Positions 44,574 to 54,497 of a stretch of DNA of 64,000 nucleotides are shown here, one piece after another. The DNA lies in the NCBI RefSeq assembly GCF_947495275.1, contig NZ_CANLYL010000008.1:124001-188000 (forward strand), written 5' to 3'. The number at the start of each line of letters is the position of its first letter. Within the stretch, counting starts at the first letter, position 1. The notes beneath the pieces were generated by a model, which was given only the letters and a program-made list of their open reading frames with translations, had not been told where the DNA came from and made no database searches. The DNA is from an uncultured Roseobacter sp. GTDB taxonomy: Bacteria; Pseudomonadota; Alphaproteobacteria; Rhodobacterales; Rhodobacteraceae. Both the position numbers and the translations under genes were made by a program.

Positions 44574-46469
44574 TTATTCGGCAGCAACCGCTGAATTGGC
44601 CAACTCCCACGGGCGCACGAAAGCACTCAAGGCTCCTGAGATAGCCTCCTCACTCGCCCCATTGGGATCAATCTGCGCCACAAGTCCGCGCTTCTTGTCG
44701 TCCACAACGGAGGTAACGCGCGCCGAAACGCCCGCCTTCTCAAGCGCCGCGTTATAAATTCGCGTGATGGCCATTTTGCGCAGATCAGGTTTGAAGATCT
44801 TGCCCACAGCCGTCTTGGGCAATTCCGGCATAATGGTCATGTGCTTGGGCTGGGCAGCCCGCTCATGCACATGTTCCTTGCAGAAAGCCAGCAGTTCTTC
44901 CTCCGAAACCGTGGCTCCGTCGACCAGTTCGACAAACGCGCAAGGAACTTCGCCGGAATGGGCATCCGGCTGCCCGATGGCACCGGCGAAAGCGACCGCT
45001 TCATGGTGCAGCAACGCTTCTTCGATTTCTGCCGGGTCAATGTTATGGCCGCCACGAATGATCAGATCTTTTGCCCGGCCCGTGATCCACAAATACCCGT
45101 CGGGATCCACCCGGCCCAGATCACCAGTGCGCAGGTAGTCGCCGAAATAGAGGTCCTTGTTTTTCTCGACCTCGGTATAGGTGTTGTCCACATAGACGCC
45201 GGGGTTCGAGACACAAATCTCGCCGATCTCATCGACATCTGCCTCGATTGGACCATCGGGTGTGCCCTTGTAAATCTTGACCGTGCAATAGGGGAACGGC
45301 ACGCCGATACTGCCGACTTTCTTCTCGCCATCAACCGGGTTGCAGGACACCAGACAGGTGGCTTCTGTCAGCCCGTAACCTTCGACAAGCGTCACGCCTG
45401 TGGCCTTTTCAAACCGCCGGAACAGTTCCAGCGGCAAGGGCGCGGAGCCTGAAAAGGCCGTCTTGACCGTGCTCACATCCGCATCAATGGGCCGCTGCAT
45501 CTTGGCGGATATGGCGGTCGGAACGGTAATGATAAAGGTAATTTTCCACCGTTCCACCAGTTTCCAGAAATTGTCCATCACCCCTTCGCCCCGGTAACCC
45601 TGTGGGGTCGGGAAAACCACATGTGCCCCGGATGTGACCGCCGCCATCAGGATCACATGACAGGCAAAAACGTGAAAAAGCGGCAAAGGGCAGATGATGT
45701 TGTCTTCTTCGGAAAAGAGCAGCTCCGTCCCGATCCAGCCGTTGTAGATCAACCCGGAATAGCGATGCTGCGCGACCTTGGGCATACCGGTGGTGCCCCC
45801 GGTGTGGAAATAGCATGCAACGCGGTCTTCCTGCACGTCTTCAAACGCAAGCGATGTTGGCTGCTTCGCCAATTCTGCGCGCAGGTTCAGATAGGTCGCA
45901 TGGTTATGTACGGTCCGTTTCGGCCGGATCAACGGCACGATCCAGGATTTCGGCGGGGTCAGATACCGCAGCAAATCCACTTCGAGGACAGTTTTGACGT
46001 TCGGCGCAAGGGCCACTGCTTCGGCGGTTTTATCAGCGACATCCGTTTTCGGGAAAGGCCGAAGTGTCACAACCACCTTGGCATTGGTTTCACGCAGGAT
46101 GGAGCCGATCTGTTCGGCGTCCAGAAGCGGGTTGATCGGATTTACGATTCCCGCAACAGCACCGCCCAGCAACGTCAGCACCGTTTCGTTGGCATTGGGA
46201 AGGATATAGGCAACCACGTCGTCCTTGCCGATGCCCAAAGAGCGAAAGAGGTTGGCGGCCTGGGTCACCTGATCTTTGAGTGCCGACCAGGTGAGCGTCT
46301 CCGCCTTGTCTGTCGGTCCGGAAAAAATCTGGTAGCTGACGGCGTTATGGTTCGGAAATTTGCCTGCCGTCTCGCTCAGCAAACCGTAGAGCGTTTTGGG
46401 TAATGGACGATCCGCCCAAGGCATTTCAGCTTCAATCGCATTACGATCGTCGATACCGGCAAATGTCAT
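44574..46469 (-). CDS. AMP-forming acyl-CoA synthetase
   Basis: This 631-residue protein is an adenylate-forming acyl-CoA ligase. It has the P-loop-like 'FHTGGTTGMPKVAQH', the 'YGLTEATC' motif, 'LRTGDLGRVDPDGYLWITGR' with 'KDLIIRGGHNIDPAEIE', and the catalytic lysine in 'PKTAVGKIFKPDLRK'. It activates a carboxylic acid, probably a fatty or aryl acid, as its CoA ester. The C-terminal extension of about 40 residues after the catalytic lysine is longer than in many family members. It stands alone between the phosphodiesterase and an ABC exporter. Confidence 0.9.
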   Translation of the reverse strand: MTFAGIDDRNAIEAEMPWADRPLPKTLYGLLSETAGKFPNHNAVSYQIFSGPTDKAETLTWSALKDQVTQAANLFRSLGIGKDDVVAYILPNANETVLTLLGGAVAGIVNPINPLLDAEQIGSILRETNAKVVVTLRPFPKTDVADKTAEAVALAPNVKTVLEVDLLRYLTPPKSWIVPLIRPKRTVHNHATYLNLRAELAKQPTSLAFEDVQEDRVACYFHTGGTTGMPKVAQHRYSGLIYNGWIGTELLFSEEDNIICPLPLFHVFACHVILMAAVTSGAHVVFPTPQGYRGEGVMDNFWKLVERWKITFIITVPTAISAKMQRPIDADVSTVKTAFSGSAPLPLELFRRFEKATGVTLVEGYGLTEATCLVSCNPVDGEKKVGSIGVPFPYCTVKIYKGTPDGPIEADVDEIGEICVSNPGVYVDNTYTEVEKNKDLYFGDYLRTGDLGRVDPDGYLWITGRAKDLIIRGGHNIDPAEIEEALLHHEAVAFAGAIGQPDAHSGEVPCAFVELVDGATVSEEELLAFCKEHVHERAAQPKHMTIMPELPKTAVGKIFKPDLRKMAITRIYNAALEKAGVSARVTSVVDDKKRGLVAQIDPNGASEEAISGALSAFVRPWELANSAVAAE

Positions 46470-46667
46470 TCAATTCCTCCCAGAACCACCCGTCATCGGG
46501 CTTGTTATATGTGGCAGAGAGGATGAGGCTAAACCAGATTTTGTGCAAGGTTTCCGACTGGCGTCTGGATTTCCCCGACGCTGCGTAAGATTAAATGACG
46601 TGAGGGCACAAACTGTCCGCCCGCGAGCGGGTCACGATACCATCCGTAACACCGGTCCTTTGAAGAG

Positions 46668-48479
46668 TTACTCAGCCGCAATGCCGTCGGTAAATTGCAA
46701 CCTGGCCAAACGTGCGTAAAGCCCGTCTTCGGCCACCAGCGTATCATGTCGACCACTGGCGACGATCCGCCCCTGATCCATCACCACGATGCGATCGGCC
46801 TTCTTCACCGTGGCAAGGCGATGCGCCACGATCAGCGTTGTGCGCCCTTCGCTGAGCGTGTCCACAGCAGACTGTACTGCGCGTTCGCTTTCAGCATCCA
46901 GGGCACTGGTGGCCTCATCTAGCAAAAGGACGGGTGCATCCCGCAAAATGGCCCGAGCAATTGCAATGCGTTGCTTTTGCCCACCAGAAAGCATCACGCC
47001 GCGCTCACCCAGATACGCGTCATACCCGTCGGGAAGGGCTGAGATGAAATCATGCGCTGCCGCCGCTTTTGCGGCCGCTTGGGCCTCTTCGTCCGAAGCC
47101 TCCGGCCGTCCAAATCGGATATTATCAAGCGCCGAAGCGGCAAAGATCACCGGATCTTGCGGCACCAAGGCGATCGCCTTGCGAAAATCGTCCCGACGCA
47201 AATCACTTAAATCCATCCCATCAAGTGTAATCCTGCCGGCGTTCGGATCGTAAAACCTCAGGATCATCTGGATGACCGTTGTTTTACCAGCCCCGGACGG
47301 GCCCACAAATGCGACGGTTTCGCCTGGCTCAATGGCGAGGCTGACTCCATCCAACGCTTTGGTTTTGGGGCGCGCCGGATAGGCGAATGTCACGTCTTCA
47401 AACGTGATGCGGCCTGTGACGGGCTGGGGAAGCATCTCAGCAGCTTCCGGATCCTGGACACTGTCACTGGTCTGCAAAAGCTCGACCAGACGTTCAGTTG
47501 CGCCCGCAGCTCGTTGCAGTTCGCCCCAAATTTCGGATAGCGCCGCCACGCCGCCGGCAACCATGACCGAATAGATAACAAATTGGACCAAAGCCCCCTG
47601 GGTCATGTCACCCGCGCGTACATCCCGTGCGCCAATCCACAGCACCCCGACGATACCCGCAAAAACAAGGAAGATCACGATCACCGTCATGATCGCCCGG
47701 GTAAAAACACGGCGCCGCGCGGCATCATAGGAAAGCTCTGTGACCTTTGAAAACTGCTCTTTGCTGGAGCTCTCGTGGGTATAGGCCTGCACGGTCTGTA
47801 CAGCACTCAGGGTCTCGGAGGCATTCCCGGACGAAGCCGCTATCCAGTCCTGATTTTCACGGCTCAGCGCACGCAAACGTCGCCCCAAAACCAGTATCGG
47901 CACTATCACGGCAGGCACAATCAATAGCACCAGACCGGTCAGCTTAGCCGACGTCAGCAGCATCAAAATCAAGCCACCGATGAAGATCAGCAAGTTGCGC
48001 AAAGCGATGGATATCGACGACCCGATGACCGACAGGATCAGCGTTGTATCGGTGGTGATGCGGCTCAAGACCTCGCCGGTCATCACCTGCTCGAAAAAAG
48101 ACGGGCTCATGCCGATCACGCGGTCAAATACCGCCTTGCGGATATCCGCGACGACACGCTCACCGAGACGCGTCACCAGCGCATAGCGCAGGCCGGTCCC
48201 AATCGCGAGCAGCCCGGCAATCCCGAGCGCTGCGGCAAAGTATTGATCCAGAATATGGGCATTTTCGGTGTCAAAATTATCGACGACCCGGCGTACGGCC
48301 AGTGGCAGAGCCAAAGATATCATGGCCGTGGACACAAGTGCGGCGATCGCTGCAAACATCAGGCCACGGTAAGGCATCAGAAAAGGAACCAATGCGCCTA
48401 ACGCTCCAAGGCGACGTGATTTTGCGCGCTCATCCGATTTACCGGGCGCAACCGGTCCGGGAGGCTTTGAAGCAGCCAT
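46668..48479 (-). CDS. ABC exporter with fused membrane and ATPase domains (MsbA/BmrA type)
   Basis: This 603-residue half-transporter has six membrane helices (about residues 30-330) and an ATPase domain with Walker A 'GPSGAGKTT', signature 'LSGGQKQR' and Walker B 'LLLDEATSALD'. Such proteins dimerise and export lipids, lipid A, peptides or drugs. I choose the ATG at 48477-48479, with AAGGAT about 8 nt upstream; a longer frame to 48569 lacks support. Neighbouring tRNA-Gly lies about 400 bp upstream. Confidence 0.9.
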   Translation of the reverse strand: MAASKPPGPVAPGKSDERAKSRRLGALGALVPFLMPYRGLMFAAIAALVSTAMISLALPLAVRRVVDNFDTENAHILDQYFAAALGIAGLLAIGTGLRYALVTRLGERVVADIRKAVFDRVIGMSPSFFEQVMTGEVLSRITTDTTLILSVIGSSISIALRNLLIFIGGLILMLLTSAKLTGLVLLIVPAVIVPILVLGRRLRALSRENQDWIAASSGNASETLSAVQTVQAYTHESSSKEQFSKVTELSYDAARRRVFTRAIMTVIVIFLVFAGIVGVLWIGARDVRAGDMTQGALVQFVIYSVMVAGGVAALSEIWGELQRAAGATERLVELLQTSDSVQDPEAAEMLPQPVTGRITFEDVTFAYPARPKTKALDGVSLAIEPGETVAFVGPSGAGKTTVIQMILRFYDPNAGRITLDGMDLSDLRRDDFRKAIALVPQDPVIFAASALDNIRFGRPEASDEEAQAAAKAAAAHDFISALPDGYDAYLGERGVMLSGGQKQRIAIARAILRDAPVLLLDEATSALDAESERAVQSAVDTLSEGRTTLIVAHRLATVKKADRIVVMDQGRIVASGRHDTLVAEDGLYARLARLQFTDGIAAE

Positions 48480-48738
48480 GGGTAATCCTTCGTAATCTTG
48501 CCCTGTCATGGCGGGCAGAGCGCCTATGGTCAAGGCATCCCGGGTCCGGACGACGTCTGAAGTTGTCAAAAAATTGCGATGTGAGTTCGCGCTGGCCCAT
48601 CACGCCAATCAGGAAGTTTGCGCCCCACTTACTCTAATGTTCAGATGCCCACGAGCGATATTTTGGGAAAAGCAAAGCTCATTTTTAAAGCACCTAATAA
48701 TTTCGACGTCATATAGTTTTCTGAGGGGGTATTGGATT

Positions 48739-48792
48739 TGGAGCGGGCGGCCAGAATCGAACCCGTGTCACTCGCTTGGAAGGCACGAGCGC
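48739..48792 (-). pseudogene. Truncated and decayed tRNA-Gly copy
   Basis: On the minus strand the 3' part of tRNA-Gly(TCC) is recognisable: the acceptor side with CCA, a TTCGATT loop and the CTTCCAA anticodon loop. The T-stem has lost pairing and the D arm and 5' acceptor strand are absent. It lies 84 bp from the intact tRNA-Gly gene and may be a remnant of a tandem duplication or of an integration event at the tRNA. Confidence 0.7.
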
Positions 48793-48875
48793 ATAGTCTT
48801 AAAAAACTTATATTATCAAAGACATGCCAAAGTTGCATCTTGTTTTTTGCAGGCAATGTGTCGGAAATGATTTTC

Positions 48876-48949
48876 TGGAGCGGGCGGCGGGAATCGAACC
48901 CGCGTCATTAGCTTGGAAGGCTAAGGTCTTACCACTACACAACGCCCGC
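48876..48949 (-). tRNA. tRNA-Gly (anticodon TCC)
   Basis: On the minus strand GCGGGCG pairs with CGCCCGC to form the acceptor stem, with a T before CCA. The anticodon loop CTTCCAA gives TCC, reading GGA and GGG, and the TTCGATT T-loop lies in a CGGG/CCCG stem. CCA is encoded. The gene lies between the ABC exporter and the LysR region. Confidence 0.95.
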
Positions 48950-49145
48950 CCAGTAGAATGAGGTACTATTTCATCGCTAAATGAGCGTCAAGTCTAGTTA
49001 GAACAATGTCTCTCGCTCTTTGGACTGAGCTTGGGGCACTTCCGTCACAGTTACCGTCATCAATGGACGATGCCGCAACGGTCAATAATGAACCCACTTC
49101 GAACAAGGCTGCGCGGGCCATCAAGTACTCATGTTCATCAATCGC

Positions 49146-50066
49146 CTAGTGCTTCCAAGGCGGGTTTTTTCCGATCTCGGCGATGAGGAAGTCCATGAAC
49201 ACCCGCACCTTGGGCGACAGCACGTTAGATTTGGGATAGATCAGCCACAACACGTTTTCCTCCGCCGCCTCGTAGCCGGGCAAAACGCGGGTGAGTTGGC
49301 CCGAGGTCAGCGCGTCATGGACGCTCCAGAGTCCGTTCAGCGAGATGCCCGCTCCAGCGAGGGTTGCACGCTTCTGGCTTAACCCGTCATCCATGATTAA
49401 CTGGCTGCGCGCCGCTTCCGGGTCGAACATGGCAACAGTACCCTGACTGTTTTTCATAGCGCGCGGGCGGCGGTCACGGAAGGCGATCAGACTGTGGCGT
49501 GTCAGGTCCTCCGGCTCTTCAGGCGTGCCGTGTTCGGCGAGATAATCCGGGCTGGCGCAAAGGATGCGCGTATCATCAGCCAGCTTGCGCCCCTTGAGGC
49601 TGGTATCAAGCAGAGGCGCGTTGCGCAGGGCGAGATCATAGCTGCCCTCGATCAGGTCGAACTGCAGGTCCGACAGGCGCAGATCCAGCGTCAGTTCAGG
49701 GTGCGCATCCAGAAATTTCGGCAGGATCGGCGCGATGTAAAGCTGGGCAAAGGTGCTGGGTGCCGCAAAGCGCAGCGTACCGCTGACATGCGCCGCGCCC
49801 TTGCCCAAAGCGGCCAGCGCTGCATCCTCCTGTGCGATCATCTCACGGGCGAAGGGCAGAAAGTCAGCCCCCTCCACCGACAACGACACCTTGCGCGTTG
49901 TACGGTGCAGCAGGTCAGCGCCCACATTGTGTTCAAGCTTGGCCAGTTTCGCGCTCGCCACCGCCGGGGCCATGCCCAGACGTCGCCCCGCCGCGCTGAT
50001 GTTCAATGCCTCGGCAGCGAGCACAAAGAGGCGTAATCCGTCGGTATCCATGCCAATTATATCCAT
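49146..50066 (-). CDS. LysR family transcriptional regulator
   Basis: This 306-residue protein has the N-terminal LysR helix-turn-helix ('LNISAAGRRLGMAPAVASAKLAKLEHNV') and a substrate-binding C-terminal domain. The start may be the ATG at 50066 or the Met five codons later ('MDTDGLRLF'), which fits the family better; neither has a clear ribosome site. It diverges from the CmcJ-like operon and probably controls it, with a palindrome at 50083-50094 in the gap. Confidence 0.88.
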   Translation of the reverse strand: MDIIGMDTDGLRLFVLAAEALNISAAGRRLGMAPAVASAKLAKLEHNVGADLLHRTTRKVSLSVEGADFLPFAREMIAQEDAALAALGKGAAHVSGTLRFAAPSTFAQLYIAPILPKFLDAHPELTLDLRLSDLQFDLIEGSYDLALRNAPLLDTSLKGRKLADDTRILCASPDYLAEHGTPEEPEDLTRHSLIAFRDRRPRAMKNSQGTVAMFDPEAARSQLIMDDGLSQKRATLAGAGISLNGLWSVHDALTSGQLTRVLPGYEAAEENVLWLIYPKSNVLSPKVRVFMDFLIAEIGKNPPWKH

Positions 50067-50082
50067 TTCACGAATTATGAAT

Positions 50083-50094
50083 GCGTAAATACGC
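50083..50094. promoter_or_regulatory. Palindrome between LysR and the CmcJ-like operon
   Basis: GCGTAAATACGC is a perfect inverted repeat (GCGTA and TACGC around AA) 17 bp upstream of the LysR start and 71 bp upstream of the CmcJ-like start. Its position suits a LysR autoregulatory site. Confidence 0.5.
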
Positions 50095-50164
50095 CATTTA
50101 TTCCGCGAAAACTACAAGCCATATCTTCCTCAACAGACGAACAGATCCAGAGGAAGCTGCTGAG

Positions 50165-50941
50165 ATGGCACAGACCGCAACAGTCAATTACCACGTTCAC
50201 AAGAAGACGCGGCAGGCGTTTGAACTGGATGCAGGCGGCATCGCCGGCAACCTGATCTCGCCCGAGCTTGCCCCGACCGAGGTCCGGCTGAGCGATGTGC
50301 GCCGGGCGGCGCGGCCTGTTCGGTTTGCCGAGGATGCGGTGGAGTTTGCGACCCTGCCGAGTGCGGTTGGCACGTTTTCCGGTGACGGCTGGCAAGAGGT
50401 ATATGACGCCGAATTGTCAGCCTTGCTGACCGAGCGGCTGGGCGCACGCGAAGTCGTGATCTTTGACCACACCGTGCGGGTGGATGATCCGGAGGCCACG
50501 CGCAAACCCGCGCGCAATGTACACAGCGATTACAGCGTCGATGGCGCGCACCAACGGCTGATCGATTTGCTGGGGACCGCAAAGGCAGCGGAGTGGAGCG
50601 ATGGGCATTACGCGTTCGTCAATGTGTGGCGGCCGGTCGAGGCACCGATCAACAGCGCGCCGCTGGGTTTTGTCCGCCCGTCGAGTGTGGATCCGGCGGA
50701 CTGGATCCTGCTCGACCTGATCTATCCGGACCGCAAAGGGCAGATCATGGGGCTGGCAGGGAACCCCGGGCATGACTGGCTGTATCAGTCAAAGATGACC
50801 CCGGATGAGGTTGCCTTCTTCAACATCTACGATAATCGCGGTCTGCCCTCTATCGCACACAGCGCGCTCGATATGGTCGAAGACCCGGGCATCACGACGA
50901 TCCGGAAAAGCATCGAGAGCCGGACGCTGGTACGGTATTGA
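50165..50941 (+). CDS. CmcJ/NvfI family protein
   Basis: This 258-residue protein belongs to the CmcJ/AsaB/NvfI family, related to Fe(II)/2-oxoglutarate oxygenases and annotated as oxidoreductase or methyltransferase. It shows the family core 'VIFDHTVRVDDPE' followed by 'NVHSDYSVDGAHQRL', where His and Asp may bind iron, and 'NVWRPVEAPINSAPLG'. I place the start at the ATG at 50165 with GAGGAAG upstream, not at the longer frame start at 50081. It is the first gene of an operon with LLM and SDR genes. Confidence 0.82.
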   Translation: MAQTATVNYHVHKKTRQAFELDAGGIAGNLISPELAPTEVRLSDVRRAARPVRFAEDAVEFATLPSAVGTFSGDGWQEVYDAELSALLTERLGAREVVIFDHTVRVDDPEATRKPARNVHSDYSVDGAHQRLIDLLGTAKAAEWSDGHYAFVNVWRPVEAPINSAPLGFVRPSSVDPADWILLDLIYPDRKGQIMGLAGNPGHDWLYQSKMTPDEVAFFNIYDNRGLPSIAHSALDMVEDPGITTIRKSIESRTLVRY

Positions 50942-50948
50942 GGAGGCC

Positions 50949-51929
50949 ATGATGCTGAATCATTCAGACACCGCTGCATTTGCCAAAATCAATGTGGCCT
51001 ACAATGCTGTGTTCCGACCCGGGCGGTTGAGTATCGGGCTTGTCCTGCCGCTCGAGGCCTATGCGGTTGGTGCAGAACCCACAATGCGCGATCATATCGC
51101 GATGGCGCAACTGGCGGAGAGCCTGGGATTTGCGTCGCTGTGGCTGCGGGATGTGCCCTTCAATGTGCCCAGCTTTGGCGATCCCGGCCAGATGTTCGAT
51201 CCGTTTGTCTATCTGGGCACCTTGGGCGCTGTGACCGAGCATATCGCTCTTGGCACGTCGAGCATCATCTTGCCGCTGCGCCACCCGGCCCATGTGGCCA
51301 AGGCGGCGGCGACAGTGGATGTGTTGTCGGGCGGGCGGCTGTTGATGGGGGTAGCGTCCGGTGACCGGCCAGAGGAGTATCCGGCGATGGCGCGGAGCTA
51401 TCCGGATCGCGGCGCGCGGTTCCGTGAGAGCGTGGACTATATCCGTGCGGTTGGGTTGGCGTATCCACGCCATGAGGGGACGCAAGGCAGCCTGTCTGGT
51501 CAGATCGATATGCTGCCGAAACCGGTGGGCGCGCGCCTGCCGCTGCTGATCACGGGCGGCAGTCAGCAAACGCCGGATTGGGTGGCCGGGAACGGCGATG
51601 GTTGGATGACCTATCCGCGGGAGGCCGCATCGCAGGGGCGTGTGATCGCCGAATACCGTGCGCGGCTGGTGGCATCCGGGCAGCCGGACAAGCCGGTGAT
51701 GCAATCGCTCTATGTCGATCTGCTGGATCAAGCGGATGCGCCCGCACGCCCCATACATCTGGGCTTTCAGTCCGGGACCGACTTTCTGCGACGCTATCTG
51801 ACCGAGATCGAAACGCTGGGCGTGAACCACGTCGCCCTGAACCTGCGCTTCAACAGCGCGCCTGTGGGCACAACTCTCAAACGGCTGGCCGATGCGCTGC
51901 TGACTGACTTTTCCTCAAAGGATCAATGA
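50949..51929 (+). CDS. LLM class (luciferase-like) flavin oxidoreductase
   Basis: This 326-residue protein is a luciferase-like monooxygenase or F420/FMN-type oxidoreductase: '[16 protein letters not shown]', '[21 protein letters not shown]' and '[17 protein letters not shown]' are typical. I set the start at the ATG at 50949 behind AGGAGG, 8 bp after the CmcJ-like stop. Together with the SDR and CmcJ-like genes it suggests oxidation of a small organic compound. Confidence 0.9.
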   Translation: MMLNHSDTAAFAKINVAYNAVFRPGRLSIGLVLPLEAYAVGAEPTMRDHIAMAQLAESLGFASLWLRDVPFNVPSFGDPGQMFDPFVYLGTLGAVTEHIALGTSSIILPLRHPAHVAKAAATVDVLSGGRLLMGVASGDRPEEYPAMARSYPDRGARFRESVDYIRAVGLAYPRHEGTQGSLSGQIDMLPKPVGARLPLLITGGSQQTPDWVAGNGDGWMTYPREAASQGRVIAEYRARLVASGQPDKPVMQSLYVDLLDQADAPARPIHLGFQSGTDFLRRYLTEIETLGVNHVALNLRFNSAPVGTTLKRLADALLTDFSSKDQ

Positions 51930-51930
51930 C

Positions 51931-52719
51931 ATGACCAAAACCATTCTCATTACAGGCTCGACTGACGGCATCGGGCTGCTGACAGCCCAGAAACTGGCGG
52001 CCGATGGGCATCGCGTTCTGATACACGGGCGCAGTGTGACCAAGCTGGAGACAGCGGCTGTGGAAATCGAAGGTGCGGTAGAGACTTATTGTGCCGACCT
52101 GTCTGATATGGCCGCGGTAAAGACCCTGGCAACAGAGTTGCGCGCCAAACACGACAGGCTCGACGTCCTGATCAACAATGCGGGCGTGTTGAAAACACCG
52201 CAGCCCGTGCTGGAGAACGGGCAGGACATCCGCTTTGTCGTCAACACCTACGCGCCGTATCTGCTGACAGAGCTGCTGCTGCCAGTTATCCCGCAAGAGG
52301 GCCGGGTCGTGAACCTGTCGTCAGCGGCGCAGGCACCGGTGAACGTAGCGGCGATGCAGGGCAATCTGGCGATGACGGACATGGACGCCTATGCGCAAAG
52401 CAAGCTGGCCATCACTATCTGGACACGCGAGTGGGCAAAACATCTGCCTGATGGCCCCGTGATGGTGGCGGTAAATCCGGGCTCGCTGCTCGCTTCCAAG
52501 ATGGTGAAAGAGGGCTTTGGCGTTGCGGGAAATGACCTGAGCGTCGGCGCGGATATCCTGATTGATGCCGCACTGGGTGCGCGGTTTGCTGACAAGTCAG
52601 GTGCCTATTTCGACAATGACAGCGGCGCTTTTGCCGACCCTCATTCCGCGGCCCTGAACGCGTCCCATGCAGCCGAGGTGATGGGTACCATCCAAAGCTT
52701 CGTGCGCGCCAACAGCTAA
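51931..52719 (+). CDS. Short-chain dehydrogenase/reductase
   Basis: This 262-residue protein has the SDR cofactor motif '[13 protein letters not shown]' at the N terminus, 'INNAGVL', and the catalytic pair in 'YAQSKLA' (YxxxK). The start follows the LLM stop immediately, so it is part of that operon. NADP(H) or NAD(H) use cannot be told reliably; 'HGRSVTKLE' after the second strand suggests NADP(H). Confidence 0.92.
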   Translation: MTKTILITGSTDGIGLLTAQKLAADGHRVLIHGRSVTKLETAAVEIEGAVETYCADLSDMAAVKTLATELRAKHDRLDVLINNAGVLKTPQPVLENGQDIRFVVNTYAPYLLTELLLPVIPQEGRVVNLSSAAQAPVNVAAMQGNLAMTDMDAYAQSKLAITIWTREWAKHLPDGPVMVAVNPGSLLASKMVKEGFGVAGNDLSVGADILIDAALGARFADKSGAYFDNDSGAFADPHSAALNASHAAEVMGTIQSFVRANS

Positions 52720-52789
52720 CTCAAACCAGCCCTGACCAACCCCAACAGCTTCGCATCCCCGATGACGGGGCCCAAGAGAGGACTGCCTA

Positions 52790-53635
52790 ATGAAATATGA
52801 GAACTTTCAGACTTTTGACGTGAGTATCGACGGCGCCGTTGCCACGGTGACGTTCGATTTCGGATCCGTGAACGTGCAGGGCCAGGAAATGTTGGCCGAT
52901 CTCAACAGCCTGGCTATGCGGCTGGAGCGGGATCACGAGACCAAAGTGGTCATTTTTCAATCAGCCAACCCCGAGATATGGGTTTGCCACTACGACACTG
53001 AGCTGCTCAAGGACATGTCGACAGAGACGGTGTCGCGCGATGAGGCGCAACTTCTGGACCTGCAAGCGGTGTGCGAGCGGATCAGCAAGGTGCCGCAAGC
53101 AACCATCGCCAAGCTCGAGGGGTTTGCGCGTGGGGGCGGCCACGAATTGGCGCTGGCGCTCGACATGCGCTTTGCCGCGCGCGGCAAGTTCAAATTCATG
53201 CAGATGGAGGTTGGCATGGGCATCCTACCCTGCGGCGGCGGCGCCTCTCGCATGGCGCGGCAGACAGGTCTGGGCCGTGCGCTTGAGATCATCCTGAGCG
53301 CGCAGGATTACGACGCCGATGATGCTGAACGCATGGGCACGATCAATAAGGCACTGGAACCCGATGAGATTGGCCCATATGTGGATGCGCTGGCGAAACG
53401 CATCGCCAGATTCCCTGCCGCTTCGATCAATGCGTGCAAGCAGATGGTCTACGAGTCCATCGACCAGCCCATCGCCGACGCGCTGAAGGCCGAAGCCTAC
53501 TGGCTCTATCAGGCCACCAGCAAAACGCCCGCCGTCAAACGGTTCACCATCGCGGATGAGCAAGGGTTGGAGCATGATATCGAAAACCAGCGCAAATGGG
53601 GTGAACTGGTGATGCAGGTGCAGGAAATTACCTGA
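52790..53635 (+). CDS. Enoyl-CoA hydratase/isomerase family (crotonase-like) protein
   Basis: This 281-residue protein is crotonase-like, with the oxyanion-hole region 'FARGGGHELALALDMRF' and 'MGILPCGGGASRMARQTGL'. The usual acidic residues of hydratases are not all obvious, and the C-terminal part ends in 'EHDIENQRKWGELVMQ'. The ATG has GAGAGGA upstream and a 70-bp gap separates it from the SDR gene, so it may be the last gene of the LysR-linked operon or an independent unit. Confidence 0.85.
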   Translation: MKYENFQTFDVSIDGAVATVTFDFGSVNVQGQEMLADLNSLAMRLERDHETKVVIFQSANPEIWVCHYDTELLKDMSTETVSRDEAQLLDLQAVCERISKVPQATIAKLEGFARGGGHELALALDMRFAARGKFKFMQMEVGMGILPCGGGASRMARQTGLGRALEIILSAQDYDADDAERMGTINKALEPDEIGPYVDALAKRIARFPAASINACKQMVYESIDQPIADALKAEAYWLYQATSKTPAVKRFTIADEQGLEHDIENQRKWGELVMQVQEIT

Positions 53636-54416
53636 TCGGATTGCGCCAAAAAAGAGCTGGCCGCCCTTCACCTCGGGGCGGCCAATCATTGGCTCCATGA
53701 CTGTGATCGGGCGGTCGGCTTGAAACTGCACGAAAGTGCTTAGCCGCGTTGTCCTGTGTCAACCGCGTCACGCGATACCTCACACTGGTGCTTGAGCAGC
53801 GTAATGACGTTTTGTCCGCGTTGCAGGCCTTGACCGCTGAAAGTTGTGGCAGATGTTTGCTGCACTGGCGCTAAACTTTTGAGCGAGCTCGAAAATTGAG
53901 CCGTCAACGACCGTTTGTAGCCAGTCGATTAAACAAGCAAATGAAACGAAATCTGGCAAATGGGAACGGCGACCACCCCTGTTATCTTTTCGCAGACAAG
54001 AAAATAGCAACCACAACCCAATCCGGAAGTGCTGCTGAGCGCCAAGTTTTCTCTGCAACGCGGGGCGAATTACCGGCGTGCAGTCGCGGCATGGGAAGGA
54101 CCCAAATCATCGCAGGGCTGCACCATCATCATCTGTCGACCCGAGCTTTGCTTGCCTTCAGGAGTAGGCTCACTGTCTGGGAGAACGACAAATCATCCGC
54201 CGCCACATGCTTGTAGGCGTCCTCCACTTCTCCGACCTGCAGCGTAGTCGGCCCTTCATATCCAAGACCTTCGCGTTAAAAGACCTCGACGATCCGCCGT
54301 TCAAATTCCCCTATGCCCATCTGCGTACCCGATTTTTGCGATTGTTTTGCATGCCCGACCAAGCCGTATTCATCACATTTCCCAGTTTCATCATTTTTCC
54401 TTATGTTATCCTTTCT
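53636..54416. other. Gene-poor decayed stretch
   Basis: No intact gene is supportable here. A GC hairpin (TGGCCGCCC 53658-53666 with GGGCGGCCA 53676-53684) follows the crotonase gene and may act as its terminator, though it lacks a good T run. On the minus strand around 53754-53890 a reading frame ends in 'LLKHQCEVSRDA', and around 54146-54260 another ends in 'FSQTVSLLLKASKARVDR'; both look like C-terminal tails of lost genes and I cannot name the families. Confidence 0.45.
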
Positions 54417-54430
54417 GGGGTGTATCCCCT
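54417..54430 (+). repeat. Left terminal inverted repeat of the IS1595-family element
   Basis: GGGGTGTATCCCCT matches the inverse of 56180-56193 exactly. Confidence 0.8.
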
Positions 54431-54497
54431 CAGCATACTTTTCAGTTGTGGAACCATGAGATGGTGAGTTAGCGTTCGGCATTTGATGGAGATACAT

